From: a virus
Length of the DNA: 30,833 bases
Reading direction: 5' to 3' (one strand)
IMG/VR virus record: IMGVR_UViG_3300035698_001704
Location: 1 to 30,833 of that record
Both the position numbers and the translations under genes were made by a program. Under the pieces are notes generated by a model. It was given only the letters and a program-made list of their open reading frames with translations, did not search any database and had not been told where the DNA came from. Positions 7,574-14,854 of the stretch are shown here, in pieces. The stretch's first letter is position 1. Every line of letters starts with the position of its first letter.

Positions 7574-7603
7574 TAGGGTGAGGGGACGAGTGGCGATTGC
7601 CAC
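7574..7603 (+). promoter_or_regulatory. possible -10 element and 5' hairpin of the 7.6-12.0 kb operon
   Basis: TAGGGT at 7574-7579 could be a -10; no convincing -35 is seen. Downstream, GTGGC-GATT-GCCAC (7590-7603) is a perfect 5-base-pair hairpin in what would be the leader of the ParB-like gene and could be an operator or mRNA structure. Confidence 0.25.
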
Positions 7604-7625
7604 ATCACCACCCGAGAGACCAAGG

Positions 7626-8279
7626 ATGGCAAAAGCAAAGATCGCGGCGCAACTCAAGCCGCTGGCAGTCCAGTTGGACAGCCTGAACCCAGACCCCAAG
7701 AACCCGCGGCTTCACACCGCGCGCAACCTGGAAGCCATCGCCGGGAGCTTGAAGAAGTTCGGGCAGGTGAAACCAATCATCGTCCAGAAGAAGGGCATGA
7801 TCGTTCGCGCGGGCAATGGCACCGTGGACGCGGCCAAGTCCCTCGGCTGGAAAGAGCTAGCAGCGGTCATCGTGGACATGACGGACGAGAAGGCGCAGCA
7901 ACTTGCCGTCGCAGACAACCGCACCGCGGAGCTTGCCGATTGGAACCACGAAAACCTCGTGGAACTCATGACCAGTTGGGACGACCTGGACATTCCGGGG
8001 TTCAGCGAAGCAGAGATCAGTGGATTGATGTCATCCATGGATGCTGAGATGGACAACATCACCGGAAGCTCCATGTCCAGCACCCTAGACATCACAGGAG
8101 GCACCGGCACCGTCGCTGGCTACGCTCCGTCGGTTGAGCCGTCAACCCAGGCAGCAGCCACCACCGAGGAGGACGTTGACCGCGCCGCGGCCAAGCTACT
8201 GGAGATGGGCAACAGCAATCAAAGCTCGGTCCCCGTCGTCTGCCCTGAGTGCGCTCACGAGTTCAGGATCCAAGGATGA
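7626..8279 (+). CDS. ParB/sulfiredoxin-fold protein with C-terminal zinc knuckle
   Basis: 217 residues. The N-terminal ParB-like domain shows KNPRLHTARNLEAIAGSLKK (26-45), GQVKPIIVQ (46-54), VRAGNGTVDAAKSLGW (60-75) and the trailing VADNRTAELADW (95-106), the arrangement found in phage ParB-like domains often linked to DNA methyltransferases. No methyltransferase is fused; instead there is a Ser/Thr-rich linker and CPECAHEF at the extreme C-terminus, half of a zinc ribbon. ATG 7626 is used; the frame continues to 7515 but crosses the terminator. First gene of the coupled operon, overlapping the next start by ATGA. Likely role: DNA recognition, nicking or nucleotide-dependent regulation. Confidence 0.75.
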   Translation: MAKAKIAAQLKPLAVQLDSLNPDPKNPRLHTARNLEAIAGSLKKFGQVKPIIVQKKGMIVRAGNGTVDAAKSLGWKELAAVIVDMTDEKAQQLAVADNRTAELADWNHENLVELMTSWDDLDIPGFSEAEISGLMSSMDAEMDNITGSSMSSTLDITGGTGTVAGYAPSVEPSTQAAATTEEDVDRAAAKLLEMGNSNQSSVPVVCPECAHEFRIQG

Positions 8280-8581
8280 GTCCGTCAGGCAAAGAGGTAG
8301 CAAGCCACCTGTCAGACGCTCGGTGGCAGTTCGCGAAGTCCATGGCCTCAATCCCCCATGAGTGGACTCGCCGCAACAGATGGGCAGACAACGACGCCTT
8401 CACGGCAGCAGTCGTCTACGTGCTGGACCCCGCCAACCTGACCAAAGGCTTGTTCAGGGGTCGTCCCTGCGATTACTTCATCCCCGGCGACGGATACCAA
8501 TACTGGTGCTGCATGAAGCCCGGCGACGATCCAGCCCTAGAGTGCATCATCAACCGATCCCTGGTTGGAGCTAGCGCCTAG
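8276..8581 (+). CDS. unknown 101-residue partner of the glycosyltransferase
   Basis: Not firmly recognised. Features: WQFAKSMASIPHEWTRRNRW, then FRGRPCDYFIPGDGYQYWCC and IINRS near the end. The pattern (helical basic N-terminus, then GRP..Y...DG..YW....INR) resembles small phage proteins I associate with glycosyltransferase neighbours, but I cannot name a family. ATGA overlap with the ParB-like gene and TAGTG overlap with the glycosyltransferase imply co-translation and a shared pathway. Confidence 0.65.
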   Translation: MSPSGKEVASHLSDARWQFAKSMASIPHEWTRRNRWADNDAFTAAVVYVLDPANLTKGLFRGRPCDYFIPGDGYQYWCCMKPGDDPALECIINRSLVGASA

Positions 8582-9144
8582 TGGTCCGCTTTATTGTCCA
8601 GGCGATGCCGCAGCGAACGTCCACCGTAGACTACCTGAAAAGGCACATCCCGACGCTCGAAGTCTGTTGGGACCGCCGGAAGTGGGCCTTCGGGACCTTC
8701 ATGGACGCGCTCCGTTTGGCGGACGGTGATCCCTGCGTTCACCTGGAAGATGACATCATCTTGACCGTGGACTTTGTCAGAGAGATCGAGGAGGTCATCG
8801 CCGCGCGGCCGAACGCGCTGATCCAGTTCTTCTCAATGCGTCAGGCGGACTTGACGCAGGGATCAAGGTGGGACCGCAAGTTCGCGATGAACCAATGCTG
8901 GTATTGCCCAGCCGGCTACGGGCCCCGCTTCCTGGCCTATGCGGCGCGATGGATGGCAGACAACCCCGAAGACAAGCAGGGTGGCTACGACACCATGATG
9001 AACGCAGCCCTCAAGGACTGGAAGACGCCCTACTGGCTTCACGTCCCCAGCTTGGTTCAGCACCGCGTAGGCAAGAGCCTCATAGGTCCACGGTCATCCA
9101 AGCGCCAGAGCGCCACATTCATGGCTCCAACGAAGGATTCCTGA
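8581..9144 (+). CDS. GT-A-type phage glycosyltransferase (TET-associated-GT-like)
   Basis: 187 residues, starting at GTG 8581 which shares a base with the previous stop. Begins with a strand (MVRFIVQAMPQR); HLEDDIILT (54-62) carries the acidic EDD that in GT-A enzymes binds the metal/nucleotide-sugar; FFSMR, QCWYCPAGYG and C-terminal PSLVQHRVGKSLIG with RSSKRQSATF follow. This set fits the small glycosyltransferases of phage base-hypermodification clusters better than GT25 or cell-wall enzymes. Expected reaction: sugar transfer from an NDP-sugar to a hydroxylated acceptor; modified DNA base is the obvious candidate given the neighbouring HxD...H protein. Acceptor and sugar are inference. Confidence 0.7.
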   Translation: MVRFIVQAMPQRTSTVDYLKRHIPTLEVCWDRRKWAFGTFMDALRLADGDPCVHLEDDIILTVDFVREIEEVIAARPNALIQFFSMRQADLTQGSRWDRKFAMNQCWYCPAGYGPRFLAYAARWMADNPEDKQGGYDTMMNAALKDWKTPYWLHVPSLVQHRVGKSLIGPRSSKRQSATFMAPTKDS

Positions 9145-9647
9145 TGGACCTGAAGTGGGACGCTGTCATGAAGCCTGAATGGGCGTCGAACCCAGTGGTC
9201 CACCATCAATACGTGGATCTTCCGGACAGTATTCAGACACCATCCACCGAAGACCTACTGAAGACATTCAAGACAGGGGCCTACAAGCTCCAGACCTGGA
9301 AGCGGTCAAAAGACATCACCGGCAAGACGATTCTGGAGAACGACCCGCACTGGATCGCAGTTCGTGGATCGACCCCGCTGCACATAGACCCGCGCTACCC
9401 GCGCTACAGCCATCACCTGAAGCTTCGGGTGGACGAAGGCATCTTGGTCCGTGGTCGCGACAAGGTGGAGCTACAGCTTGTCAGAGGCTTGTTCTACATC
9501 CTGGACACCCACAGCCCTCATCAGGTGCTCGCCCATGACGGTGGCTGGAATGTCGCCGTATCAGTGGACAGCAAGACGATCCTTCCGGCACGCGAGACCA
9601 TCGCTAAGTGTATTCTGTTCGCAGCATCTGAGACGGTGACCCCATGA
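9144..9647 (+). CDS. HxD...H double-stranded beta-helix protein, copy B (putative 2OG-Fe(II) oxygenase/cupin-like)
   Basis: 167 residues, paralogue of the product at 4874-5425. Shared core: HWIAVRGSTPLH80-I-D82, SHHLKLR (89-95), RGLFYILDTHSPHQV (114-128), GWNVAVSVD (134-142). H80/D82 with H123 or H126 form a plausible Fe(II) triad. The N-terminal 65 residues differ from copy A. Start ATG 9144 overlaps the glycosyltransferase stop (TGATG) and its own stop overlaps the IbrA-like gene (ATGA), so it is made together with both. Placed between a glycosyltransferase and a PAPS-reductase-fold enzyme, it could generate the hydroxyl or other group that is then modified; this is inference. Confidence 0.65.
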   Translation: MDLKWDAVMKPEWASNPVVHHQYVDLPDSIQTPSTEDLLKTFKTGAYKLQTWKRSKDITGKTILENDPHWIAVRGSTPLHIDPRYPRYSHHLKLRVDEGILVRGRDKVELQLVRGLFYILDTHSPHQVLAHDGGWNVAVSVDSKTILPARETIAKCILFAASETVTP

Positions 9648-10840
9648 CAAAGCTACTCATGGGCATCAATGTCCTGGAAGCCGCAAGAGACCGCATCCGA
9701 TGGCTGTTCGACCAGTATCCTGAAGAGAGCCCTGTGGTGTCCTTCAGCGGCGGCAAGGACTCGACCGTCTGCCTGAACCTGGTATGCGAGATCGCTAAGG
9801 AGCGCGGCACCGGGCCCGTTGACGTGGCCTTCATGGACCAAGAGACCGAGTGGAGCAACGTCGTCGCCTACATGCGTCGCGTCGCAGCCCGCCCGGACGT
9901 GAACCTGCACTGGTTCCAGGCACCCTTCACGCTGACCAACAACGCCAGTTCAGAAGCCGAGAGCTTCACTGCATGGGGAGACGGTGAACCGCACATGCGC
10001 GCGCGCGAGCCAAGCGCCATCACCAACCTCGGCATGGACACCAAGGAAGTCAGATTTCACGACCTGTTCGAGATCATGCTGAGGCACATCCGCGGCGACA
10101 AGCCCGCGGCCTTCGTTGGTGGCATGCGCGCGGAGGAAAGCCCTGTTCGCATGATGACGCTCACCAGAGACGGGGGGTATCGGGGTGTCACCTGGGTCAA
10201 GAGGCTCACGAAGAAGCGCGAGCATCACACGTTCCATCCGATCTACGACTGGACGTATCGCGATGTTTGGAAGGCCATTCACGATGGAGGCTGGGACTAC
10301 TGCCGCATCTACGACCTGATGTTCAAGCATGGTGTTCAGATCCCCCGCATGCGGGTCAGCAACCTGAACCACGAGACCAGCCTGGACAGCCTTCGCTACC
10401 TGCAAGAGCTTGAGCCAGCAACATGGGACGCGCTTGTAGCGAGACTGCCGGGCATTCATGCAGGTGGCACCATGGCAGCCAAGTTCTTTCCGACAGAGCT
10501 TCCAGAGATGTTCCCTACGTGGCGCGCGTATCGCGACCACCTGCTTGAGAACCTGATCCAACCCCACATGAAGCCCCGCTTCCTGAAGGAGTTCGACAGA
10601 CTGGACAGCAAGTATCGCGACAAGGGCATGCAGTCATTCGACGCCGTCTGTTGTCGCGTCCAGTGCCAAGCCATAGCCGTCAACGACTTCAGCTTCACGA
10701 AGATCCAAGGGTGGGAGTTCACCAAGGCAGTGGACGCTTTCCGCAGGTGGCTCAAGGGTCACCGCGGTGAGAAGCAGATGGTGAAGAACAAGTACATCCC
10801 GATAGATCCAGGGATTGCATCCGTCCAGGCAAAGCTCTAG
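9644..10840 (+). CDS. ibrA: IbrA-like PAPS-reductase-fold protein (DUF3440-type)
   Basis: 398 residues. INVLEAARDRIRWLF (8-22) and the PP-loop SFSGGKDS (33-40) mark an adenine-nucleotide alpha-hydrolase/PAPS-reductase fold that adenylates a substrate. VGGMRAEES, HPIYDWTYRDVWKAI, YCRIYDLMFKHGV and LEPATW follow the order of E. coli IbrA. C336, C337 and C341 (AVCCRVQC) near the C-terminus could carry sulfur or bind metal. The IbrB partner lies two genes downstream. IbrA/IbrB are known as regulators of eib genes in E. coli with phage-type origin; the biochemical reaction is not established. Together with the other operon genes a sulfur- or nucleotide-dependent DNA modification is plausible. Confidence 0.85.
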   Translation: MTKLLMGINVLEAARDRIRWLFDQYPEESPVVSFSGGKDSTVCLNLVCEIAKERGTGPVDVAFMDQETEWSNVVAYMRRVAARPDVNLHWFQAPFTLTNNASSEAESFTAWGDGEPHMRAREPSAITNLGMDTKEVRFHDLFEIMLRHIRGDKPAAFVGGMRAEESPVRMMTLTRDGGYRGVTWVKRLTKKREHHTFHPIYDWTYRDVWKAIHDGGWDYCRIYDLMFKHGVQIPRMRVSNLNHETSLDSLRYLQELEPATWDALVARLPGIHAGGTMAAKFFPTELPEMFPTWRAYRDHLLENLIQPHMKPRFLKEFDRLDSKYRDKGMQSFDAVCCRVQCQAIAVNDFSFTKIQGWEFTKAVDAFRRWLKGHRGEKQMVKNKYIPIDPGIASVQAKL

Positions 10841-10851
10841 AGGTTGGACGC

Positions 10852-11472
10852 ATGGAAGACAAAAAGAAGACGACCGACACCGCCTCGCAGGGGCTTATCG
10901 ACCGGGCCGCGGTGCTGTCTGCGAGGACCTACCAAGGCTCGCTGAACTGGAGGGTCGAGGCATCGCTGCTCCTAGAAGAACTAGCCGACGCCAAGCCGCT
11001 AGTGGCACCCGTGGATCTGGAGGGACGACTCGACGCAGTGTTGGCGGTCGTCCGAGCGGCATTCAGACCTATGGTGTTTGTTGGCGACACGAACATCGTG
11101 AGTCTTATTGAGCAGATCGTCGAGATGCGTGACGCTGCTCGCAACAAGATCGCCGACCTCGAGAAGCAGTTGGCCGAGGCGATCACCCGCGCCGAGAAAG
11201 CCGAAGCCGCCGTCGGCAACGCGGGTCTGCGCAAGCTGCGGGATCTATACGCACGGGAGGTCCATGGAAACGGGGATTACTATGCAGGTTGCCAAGCGCA
11301 GAGGGAGTCATTCGTAGGAGACATCGACCGCATCCTCGAAGCCGAGCCGCAACCCGAGCGCGACGATGCGCCGCTGACCGACTGGCTGGAATACATCAAG
11401 GACTACGAGGGATGCGAACCTAAGTATATGAAGGCCATCGCCGAACTAGTCCGCCGCTCACTCGCAAGATGA
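10852..11472 (+). CDS. coiled-coil protein between the IbrA- and IbrB-like genes
   Basis: 206 residues, family not recognised. A long heptad-like stretch (about residues 88-125: EQIVEMRDAARNKIADLEKQ and AITRAEKAEAAV) predicts a coiled coil, flanked by helical ends; the C-terminus is acidic (LEAEPQPERDDAPLTDWLEY). GAGG about 8 bases before ATG 10852 serves as ribosome site; the stop overlaps the IbrB-like start (ATGA). IbrA and IbrB genes are usually adjacent, so this inserted gene may encode a scaffold for the pair or be cargo. Confidence 0.7.
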   Translation: MEDKKKTTDTASQGLIDRAAVLSARTYQGSLNWRVEASLLLEELADAKPLVAPVDLEGRLDAVLAVVRAAFRPMVFVGDTNIVSLIEQIVEMRDAARNKIADLEKQLAEAITRAEKAEAAVGNAGLRKLRDLYAREVHGNGDYYAGCQAQRESFVGDIDRILEAEPQPERDDAPLTDWLEYIKDYEGCEPKYMKAIAELVRRSLAR

Positions 11473-12023
11473 TTAAAGACCAACCAGTAGCAAACGTTCA
11501 ATGGGTCCCGATCGACGATGTCTGCCCCAACGACTACAACCCCAACAGCGTCGCGAAGGTGGAAATGAAGCTGCTCTACACGTCCATTAAGCATGACGGC
11601 TACACGCAGCCCATCGTCACGATCAAGGACGAGGAGACCGGCAAGTTCGTCATTGTGGACGGCTTCCACCGCTACTTCGTGGCCAAGACGAACCCCGACA
11701 TCCTGGAGCGCAGCGAGGGCAAGCTACCAATCGTGGTCATCGACAAGGACATCAACGACCGGATGGCCAGCACGGTCCGGCACAACCGCGCGCGCGGCAA
11801 GCATTCCATCAAGGGCATGTCGTCCATGGTATTCTCGATGCTCAAGCGCGGATGGAAGGATGACCGCATCTGCAACGAGCTTGGCATGGAGCCGGAGGAG
11901 TTGCTCCGTCTCAAGCACATGACGGGGTTCAGCGAGCTGTTCAAGCGCGCCAAGCACTCAGAGGCATGGCAGACGCATAATCAGGTGAAGACTCAGCACA
12001 AGGCCGCACAGGAGCCTCAGTAG
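11469..12023 (+). CDS. ibrB: IbrB-like ParB/sulfiredoxin-fold protein with HTH
   Basis: 184 residues that follow the IbrB pattern throughout: ANDYNPN-type segment CPNDYNPNSVAKVEMKLLY (19-37), DGYTQPIV (43-50), VDGFHRY (63-69), RMASTVRHNRARGKHS (98-113), GMSSMVFSML (116-125), then an HTH-like CNELGMEPEELLRLKHMTGF (135-154). DGFHR is the ParB-fold nucleotide-binding/catalytic loop. Encoded downstream of its IbrA-like partner with ATGA coupling to the coiled-coil gene. Distinct from the ParB-like protein at 7626, which has AGNGT where this has DGFHR. Expected to act with IbrA; whether as regulator or enzyme is unknown. Confidence 0.87.
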   Translation: MIKDQPVANVQWVPIDDVCPNDYNPNSVAKVEMKLLYTSIKHDGYTQPIVTIKDEETGKFVIVDGFHRYFVAKTNPDILERSEGKLPIVVIDKDINDRMASTVRHNRARGKHSIKGMSSMVFSMLKRGWKDDRICNELGMEPEELLRLKHMTGFSELFKRAKHSEAWQTHNQVKTQHKAAQEPQ

Positions 12024-12376
12024 TGGTCACCGGAGACGATGGCCATATGCGTCGAAGCCTCACGGAATACCAACCGATGGACTGGCCCAACGACCCTGGT
12101 GGCGACTACCTCTGCCAGTGCTGTGATTGCGGCCAAGTGTTCGTTGGGAGCCGGGACCGCGTTGAATGCCGCATCTGCGCCAAGGTCGATTCAACGTCCA
12201 TCCCCGTCATCGCGTCCACCCCAACTGAGTGCCCATCATGCGAGACCTTGCGTCGTGAGGTTATGCATCTACAGGCACAGCTTCGCACGCGGCACCCCTA
12301 CGCAGTGTTCGACGTGAACCAGCAGGTGGAGCGAGAGAGGCACACTAGGAACGGTGGAAAAGACCATGTCAGATGA
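12023..12376 (+). CDS. zinc-ribbon protein upstream of terminase
   Basis: 117 residues. YLCQCCDCGQVF with CRIC some 20 residues later is a classic CxxC...CxxC zinc ribbon; a further CPSC precedes a helical segment (LRREVMHLQAQL). Start GTG 12023 shares a base with the IbrB-like stop; ATG 12047 is an in-frame alternative. The 3' end overlaps the terminase small subunit start by 11 bases. Position fits an accessory DNA-binding or HNH-cofactor-like protein, but no catalytic motif is seen. Confidence 0.6.
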   Translation: MVTGDDGHMRRSLTEYQPMDWPNDPGGDYLCQCCDCGQVFVGSRDRVECRICAKVDSTSIPVIASTPTECPSCETLRREVMHLQAQLRTRHPYAVFDVNQQVERERHTRNGGKDHVR

Positions 12377-12884
12377 GGCGCCCGTCAAGAAGCCGATGGG
12401 CAGACCGCGGCTTATCACCGACGAGCTAAGGGACAAGATCGTCCTCACGATCCAGCTTGGCTTCCCTCCAGCGCGCGCCGCACAGGCTCATGGGATCAGC
12501 AAGCAGACGCTTCACGAGCATGGCAAAGCGAACCCAGAGTTTTTGGACCGTATGAAGACAGCGGAGGCCGCTGCTGAGTTAAACGTCTACTCACGAGTGA
12601 TTAAGCACAGCGCGACTCAGTGGACAGCGGCAGCGTGGATACTGGAGCGCCGTTGGCCTGAGACCTATGCCAAGCGTGACGACAAGATCATCGTGAACAA
12701 CAACAACGAAGCCAACGCAGTGGCTGTCGTCCAGGGACCAGCAGCACCGCTCGGCCTGGAGCAACTCACCCGCGAACTGCGCCGGACCGCAGAGATCACG
12801 GGGGAAGTGCTCAAGATCACCGTTGAACCAGTCGTGGAGGAACCGAGTGGCAAGCAAGACGTTGACCCCAGCGGAGCGGAATGA
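12366..12884 (+). CDS. terS: terminase small subunit
   Basis: 172 residues. After GRPRLITDELRDKI, an N-terminal helix-turn-helix (about residues 34-52, PPARAAQAHGISKQTLHEH) and a helical oligomerisation region (MKTAEAAAELNVYSRVIKH) lead to WILERRWPETYAKRD, a pattern common in phage TerS proteins. It recognises the packaging site and regulates the large subunit encoded immediately downstream with a 38-base overlap. ATG 12366 is preferred over GTG 12354. The acidic C-terminus probably contacts TerL. Confidence 0.8.
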   Translation: MSDEAPVKKPMGRPRLITDELRDKIVLTIQLGFPPARAAQAHGISKQTLHEHGKANPEFLDRMKTAEAAAELNVYSRVIKHSATQWTAAAWILERRWPETYAKRDDKIIVNNNNEANAVAVVQGPAAPLGLEQLTRELRRTAEITGEVLKITVEPVVEEPSGKQDVDPSGAE

Positions 12885-14448
12885 TGAGGGCAGGCGGGTG
12901 GTGCTCGCAGCATTCGAGCGCATCTGCCCGCGCGTCATAGGCAACCCGTTCATCCCTCACTGGCCACTGCCTGCTCAGGCGTCCTTCATGGGCCTGCATC
13001 AAGCGTCCACAGGCCGCGTGTTCCAAGCGCTCTACGGTGGCGCCGCAGGTGGCGGCAAGTCTGACGCCCTGCTCATGGCCGCGGCTCAATACGCATGGGG
13101 CAACCCTGAGTATGCTGGCATCTGCTTCCGGAAGACGTTCACAGACCTCACCCAGCCAGGCGCCCTACTTGACCGCGCGAAGGAGTGGTGGATCCCCGCC
13201 GGCGCTCATTGGGATGGCAAGATGTTCACGTTCCCAGGCGGCGGCAAGGTCGTGTTCGCCTACCTCTACAAGCCAAACGACCACCTTCGCTATCAGGGCG
13301 CCGAGTATCACTTCACGGCATGGGACGAGCTGACCCAGTGGCCAGAGGCAGCGCCCTACGAATACGTAGGCATCTCAAGAGTCAGGCGGAAGAAGGGCAG
13401 CAAGATCCCCCTTCGCACCATGGCCGCGTCGAACCCTGGTGGCCCTGGACACTCATGGGTGTTGCGCAAGTTCATCGGCGCCGTTGACCCCAACACCGGC
13501 AAGTATGTCGAGCCAGAGCACCCCTACTGCCCTGCTCGCATCCGAGACAATCCCTACCTGGACCAGGAAGCCTACATCGCTGGCCTGATGCACCTGCACC
13601 CAACGGTCAGGGCCCAGCTACTTGATGGGGACTGGCGCGCGCGTGAGCCAGGCGACTACTTCAGGGCTGAATGGTTTGGTCCACTGCTCAACCCCGAGGT
13701 GGACACTTGGCCTAGCTCTGATTGTCTCCGTATCAGGTGGTGGGACTTGGCCGCCAGCGAGAAGGTCAGCGCCGCGCGAACGTCTGGTGTCCGGATGGCG
13801 CGTCACCGCAACGGGTCCAGAGCCATCGAGCACTGTCGCAGCTTCAGGGCAACCCCCGGCAAGCGCGACGACCTGATCTGTCAGACCGCACAAGGGGACG
13901 GCTTTGGCGTGACAGTGGGCCTGGAGATCGAAGGCGGCAGCGGTGGACCGGCTCAGTTTCTGGCCCTAGAGAAGCGCCTCAAAGGACTGGGGTTCAGGGT
14001 AGTGGGCGCCCGCCCGCGCTCGGAACTGAGAGGGCAGGAGGGCAAGCTGCTCATCCGCGGGAGCGTCGGCATGGGCGGCAAGGAAGCGCGCGCTGACCCA
14101 GTGGCCTCATGTCTTGAGCGCGGCTATCAGCGCCGTGGCGAAGGGGCAGATTCTGGAGCCCCATGGTATAACGAAGACCGAGATCGCCAGCCAGCGGACC
14201 AGCGGGACGGTCTGCGACTGTTCTCGGGCCCGTGGACGCAAGACTACCTAGACATCGTTGAGGGTTTCCCGGAAGCCGCGACCTGTGATGAGGTGGACGC
14301 GACCAGTGGCGCCTGGGCGTATCTGGAGGCTCACCCGTTCGGTGACAGGATTCCGATGCAGGCTCACGAGCAGCACAGGGTGGCTGAGCAGCAGAACCTG
14401 CATCCGGAAGACAGGTTCGAGGAAGCTCCCCGCTTCTGGAGACCCTAA
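12847..14448 (+). CDS. terL: terminase large subunit
   Basis: DNA-packaging ATPase/nuclease, 533 residues from GTG 12847, which has GGAGG 6 bases upstream. ATPase: Walker A GGAAGGGKS (64-72), Walker B FTAWDE (D160, E161), motif III AASNPGG. RNase-H-fold nuclease: WWDLA (D300), EIEGGSGG (about 360-367) and CDEVDATSGAW (D481). The region between ARADPVAS and GLRLFSGPW carries an extra ~30 residue Arg/Asp/Glu-rich segment not seen in a typical TerL. The frame stays open through it, so I keep it as one gene. The stop converges with and overlaps the minus-strand gene by 4 bases. Confidence 0.9.
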   Translation: MASKTLTPAERNDEGRRVVLAAFERICPRVIGNPFIPHWPLPAQASFMGLHQASTGRVFQALYGGAAGGGKSDALLMAAAQYAWGNPEYAGICFRKTFTDLTQPGALLDRAKEWWIPAGAHWDGKMFTFPGGGKVVFAYLYKPNDHLRYQGAEYHFTAWDELTQWPEAAPYEYVGISRVRRKKGSKIPLRTMAASNPGGPGHSWVLRKFIGAVDPNTGKYVEPEHPYCPARIRDNPYLDQEAYIAGLMHLHPTVRAQLLDGDWRAREPGDYFRAEWFGPLLNPEVDTWPSSDCLRIRWWDLAASEKVSAARTSGVRMARHRNGSRAIEHCRSFRATPGKRDDLICQTAQGDGFGVTVGLEIEGGSGGPAQFLALEKRLKGLGFRVVGARPRSELRGQEGKLLIRGSVGMGGKEARADPVASCLERGYQRRGEGADSGAPWYNEDRDRQPADQRDGLRLFSGPWTQDYLDIVEGFPEAATCDEVDATSGAWAYLEAHPFGDRIPMQAHEQHRVAEQQNLHPEDRFEEAPRFWRP

Positions 14449-14780
14449 CCCGGCAGCGTGCCCTCGAACGTTTCATGCTGAGGGCCGTCTAGCTCCACAT
14501 CGGCGTTGACTTGCCCGCGGCTGCACGCCATCCGGAGCCCTATGTTATTCCCTGGCCCTAGTTGGTTCACCAGCCACCCCACGCAAGGGAGCTTGTCGTC
14601 CGGTGTAGACTCATGGCACGACATCAAGCGCAACTCACCCAGGTTAAGCACCCCCTCGGTGACAATGGTCCCCTTCAGGGCGCGGTGCTTACTTACAGAG
14701 TAGCCGTCGGGAATATCATGAGGGTTGGTTGCCTGCTTCCACGGACACTTGGCGCACTGCTTTCGGGCTTCGTTGGTCAT
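14445..14780 (-). CDS. DUF6283-like cysteine protein, minus strand
   Basis: 111 residues: MTNEARKQCAKCPWK near the N-terminus, MSCHEST (about 64-70), LPCVGWLVNQ and GLRMA. The CxxCPW...CH...CxGW order fits the DUF6283 family (actinobacterial and phage proteins of unknown function); the Cys/His set suggests metal binding. It is antisense to the neighbouring structural genes, ends inside the TerL stop, and has its own promoter (TTGTCT, 17, TATACT) with the ATG 6 bases after the -10, so its mRNA is probably leaderless. A typical moron arrangement. Confidence 0.75.
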   Translation of the reverse strand: MTNEARKQCAKCPWKQATNPHDIPDGYSVSKHRALKGTIVTEGVLNLGELRLMSCHESTPDDKLPCVGWLVNQLGPGNNIGLRMACSRGQVNADVELDGPQHETFEGTLPG

Positions 14781-14786
14781 ACCCTC

Positions 14787-14815
14787 AGTATAGCACGCGG
14801 AAAAACATTAGACAA
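14787..14815 (-). promoter_or_regulatory. sigma70-like promoter of the minus-strand DUF6283-like gene
   Basis: Reading the minus strand: TTGTCT (14815-14810), 17-base spacer, TATACT (14792-14787), then GAGGGT and ATG at 14780. Leaderless geometry. Back-to-back with the plus-strand promoter at 14820. Confidence 0.65.
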
Positions 14816-14819
14816 TGGC

Positions 14820-14849
14820 TTGACGCGGGAGGGGCAAACGTGCGATACT
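14820..14849 (+). promoter_or_regulatory. sigma70-like promoter for a leaderless start
   Basis: TTGACG (14820-14825), 18-base spacer, GATACT (14844-14849) preceded by TGC; ATG 14855 follows after 5 bases. Near-identical to the promoter at 5422-5451, with AACGTGCGATACT and the first 13 coding bases conserved. Confidence 0.65.
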
Positions 14850-14854
14850 AGGGC

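Noticed and set aside
12823-12846. Upstream TTG start for TerL
   Set aside because: GTG 12847 has GGAGG 6 bases upstream, while TTG 12823 lacks a ribosome site.
14090-14230. Frameshift or pseudogene in TerL
   Set aside because: The +1 frame also reads open for a while, but the catalytic blocks on both sides are in the same frame, so an in-frame insertion is simpler.
14051-14476. Minus-strand frame over the end of TerL
   Set aside because: Shadow of TerL and of the DUF6283-like gene; Arg/Pro/Ser-rich translation.
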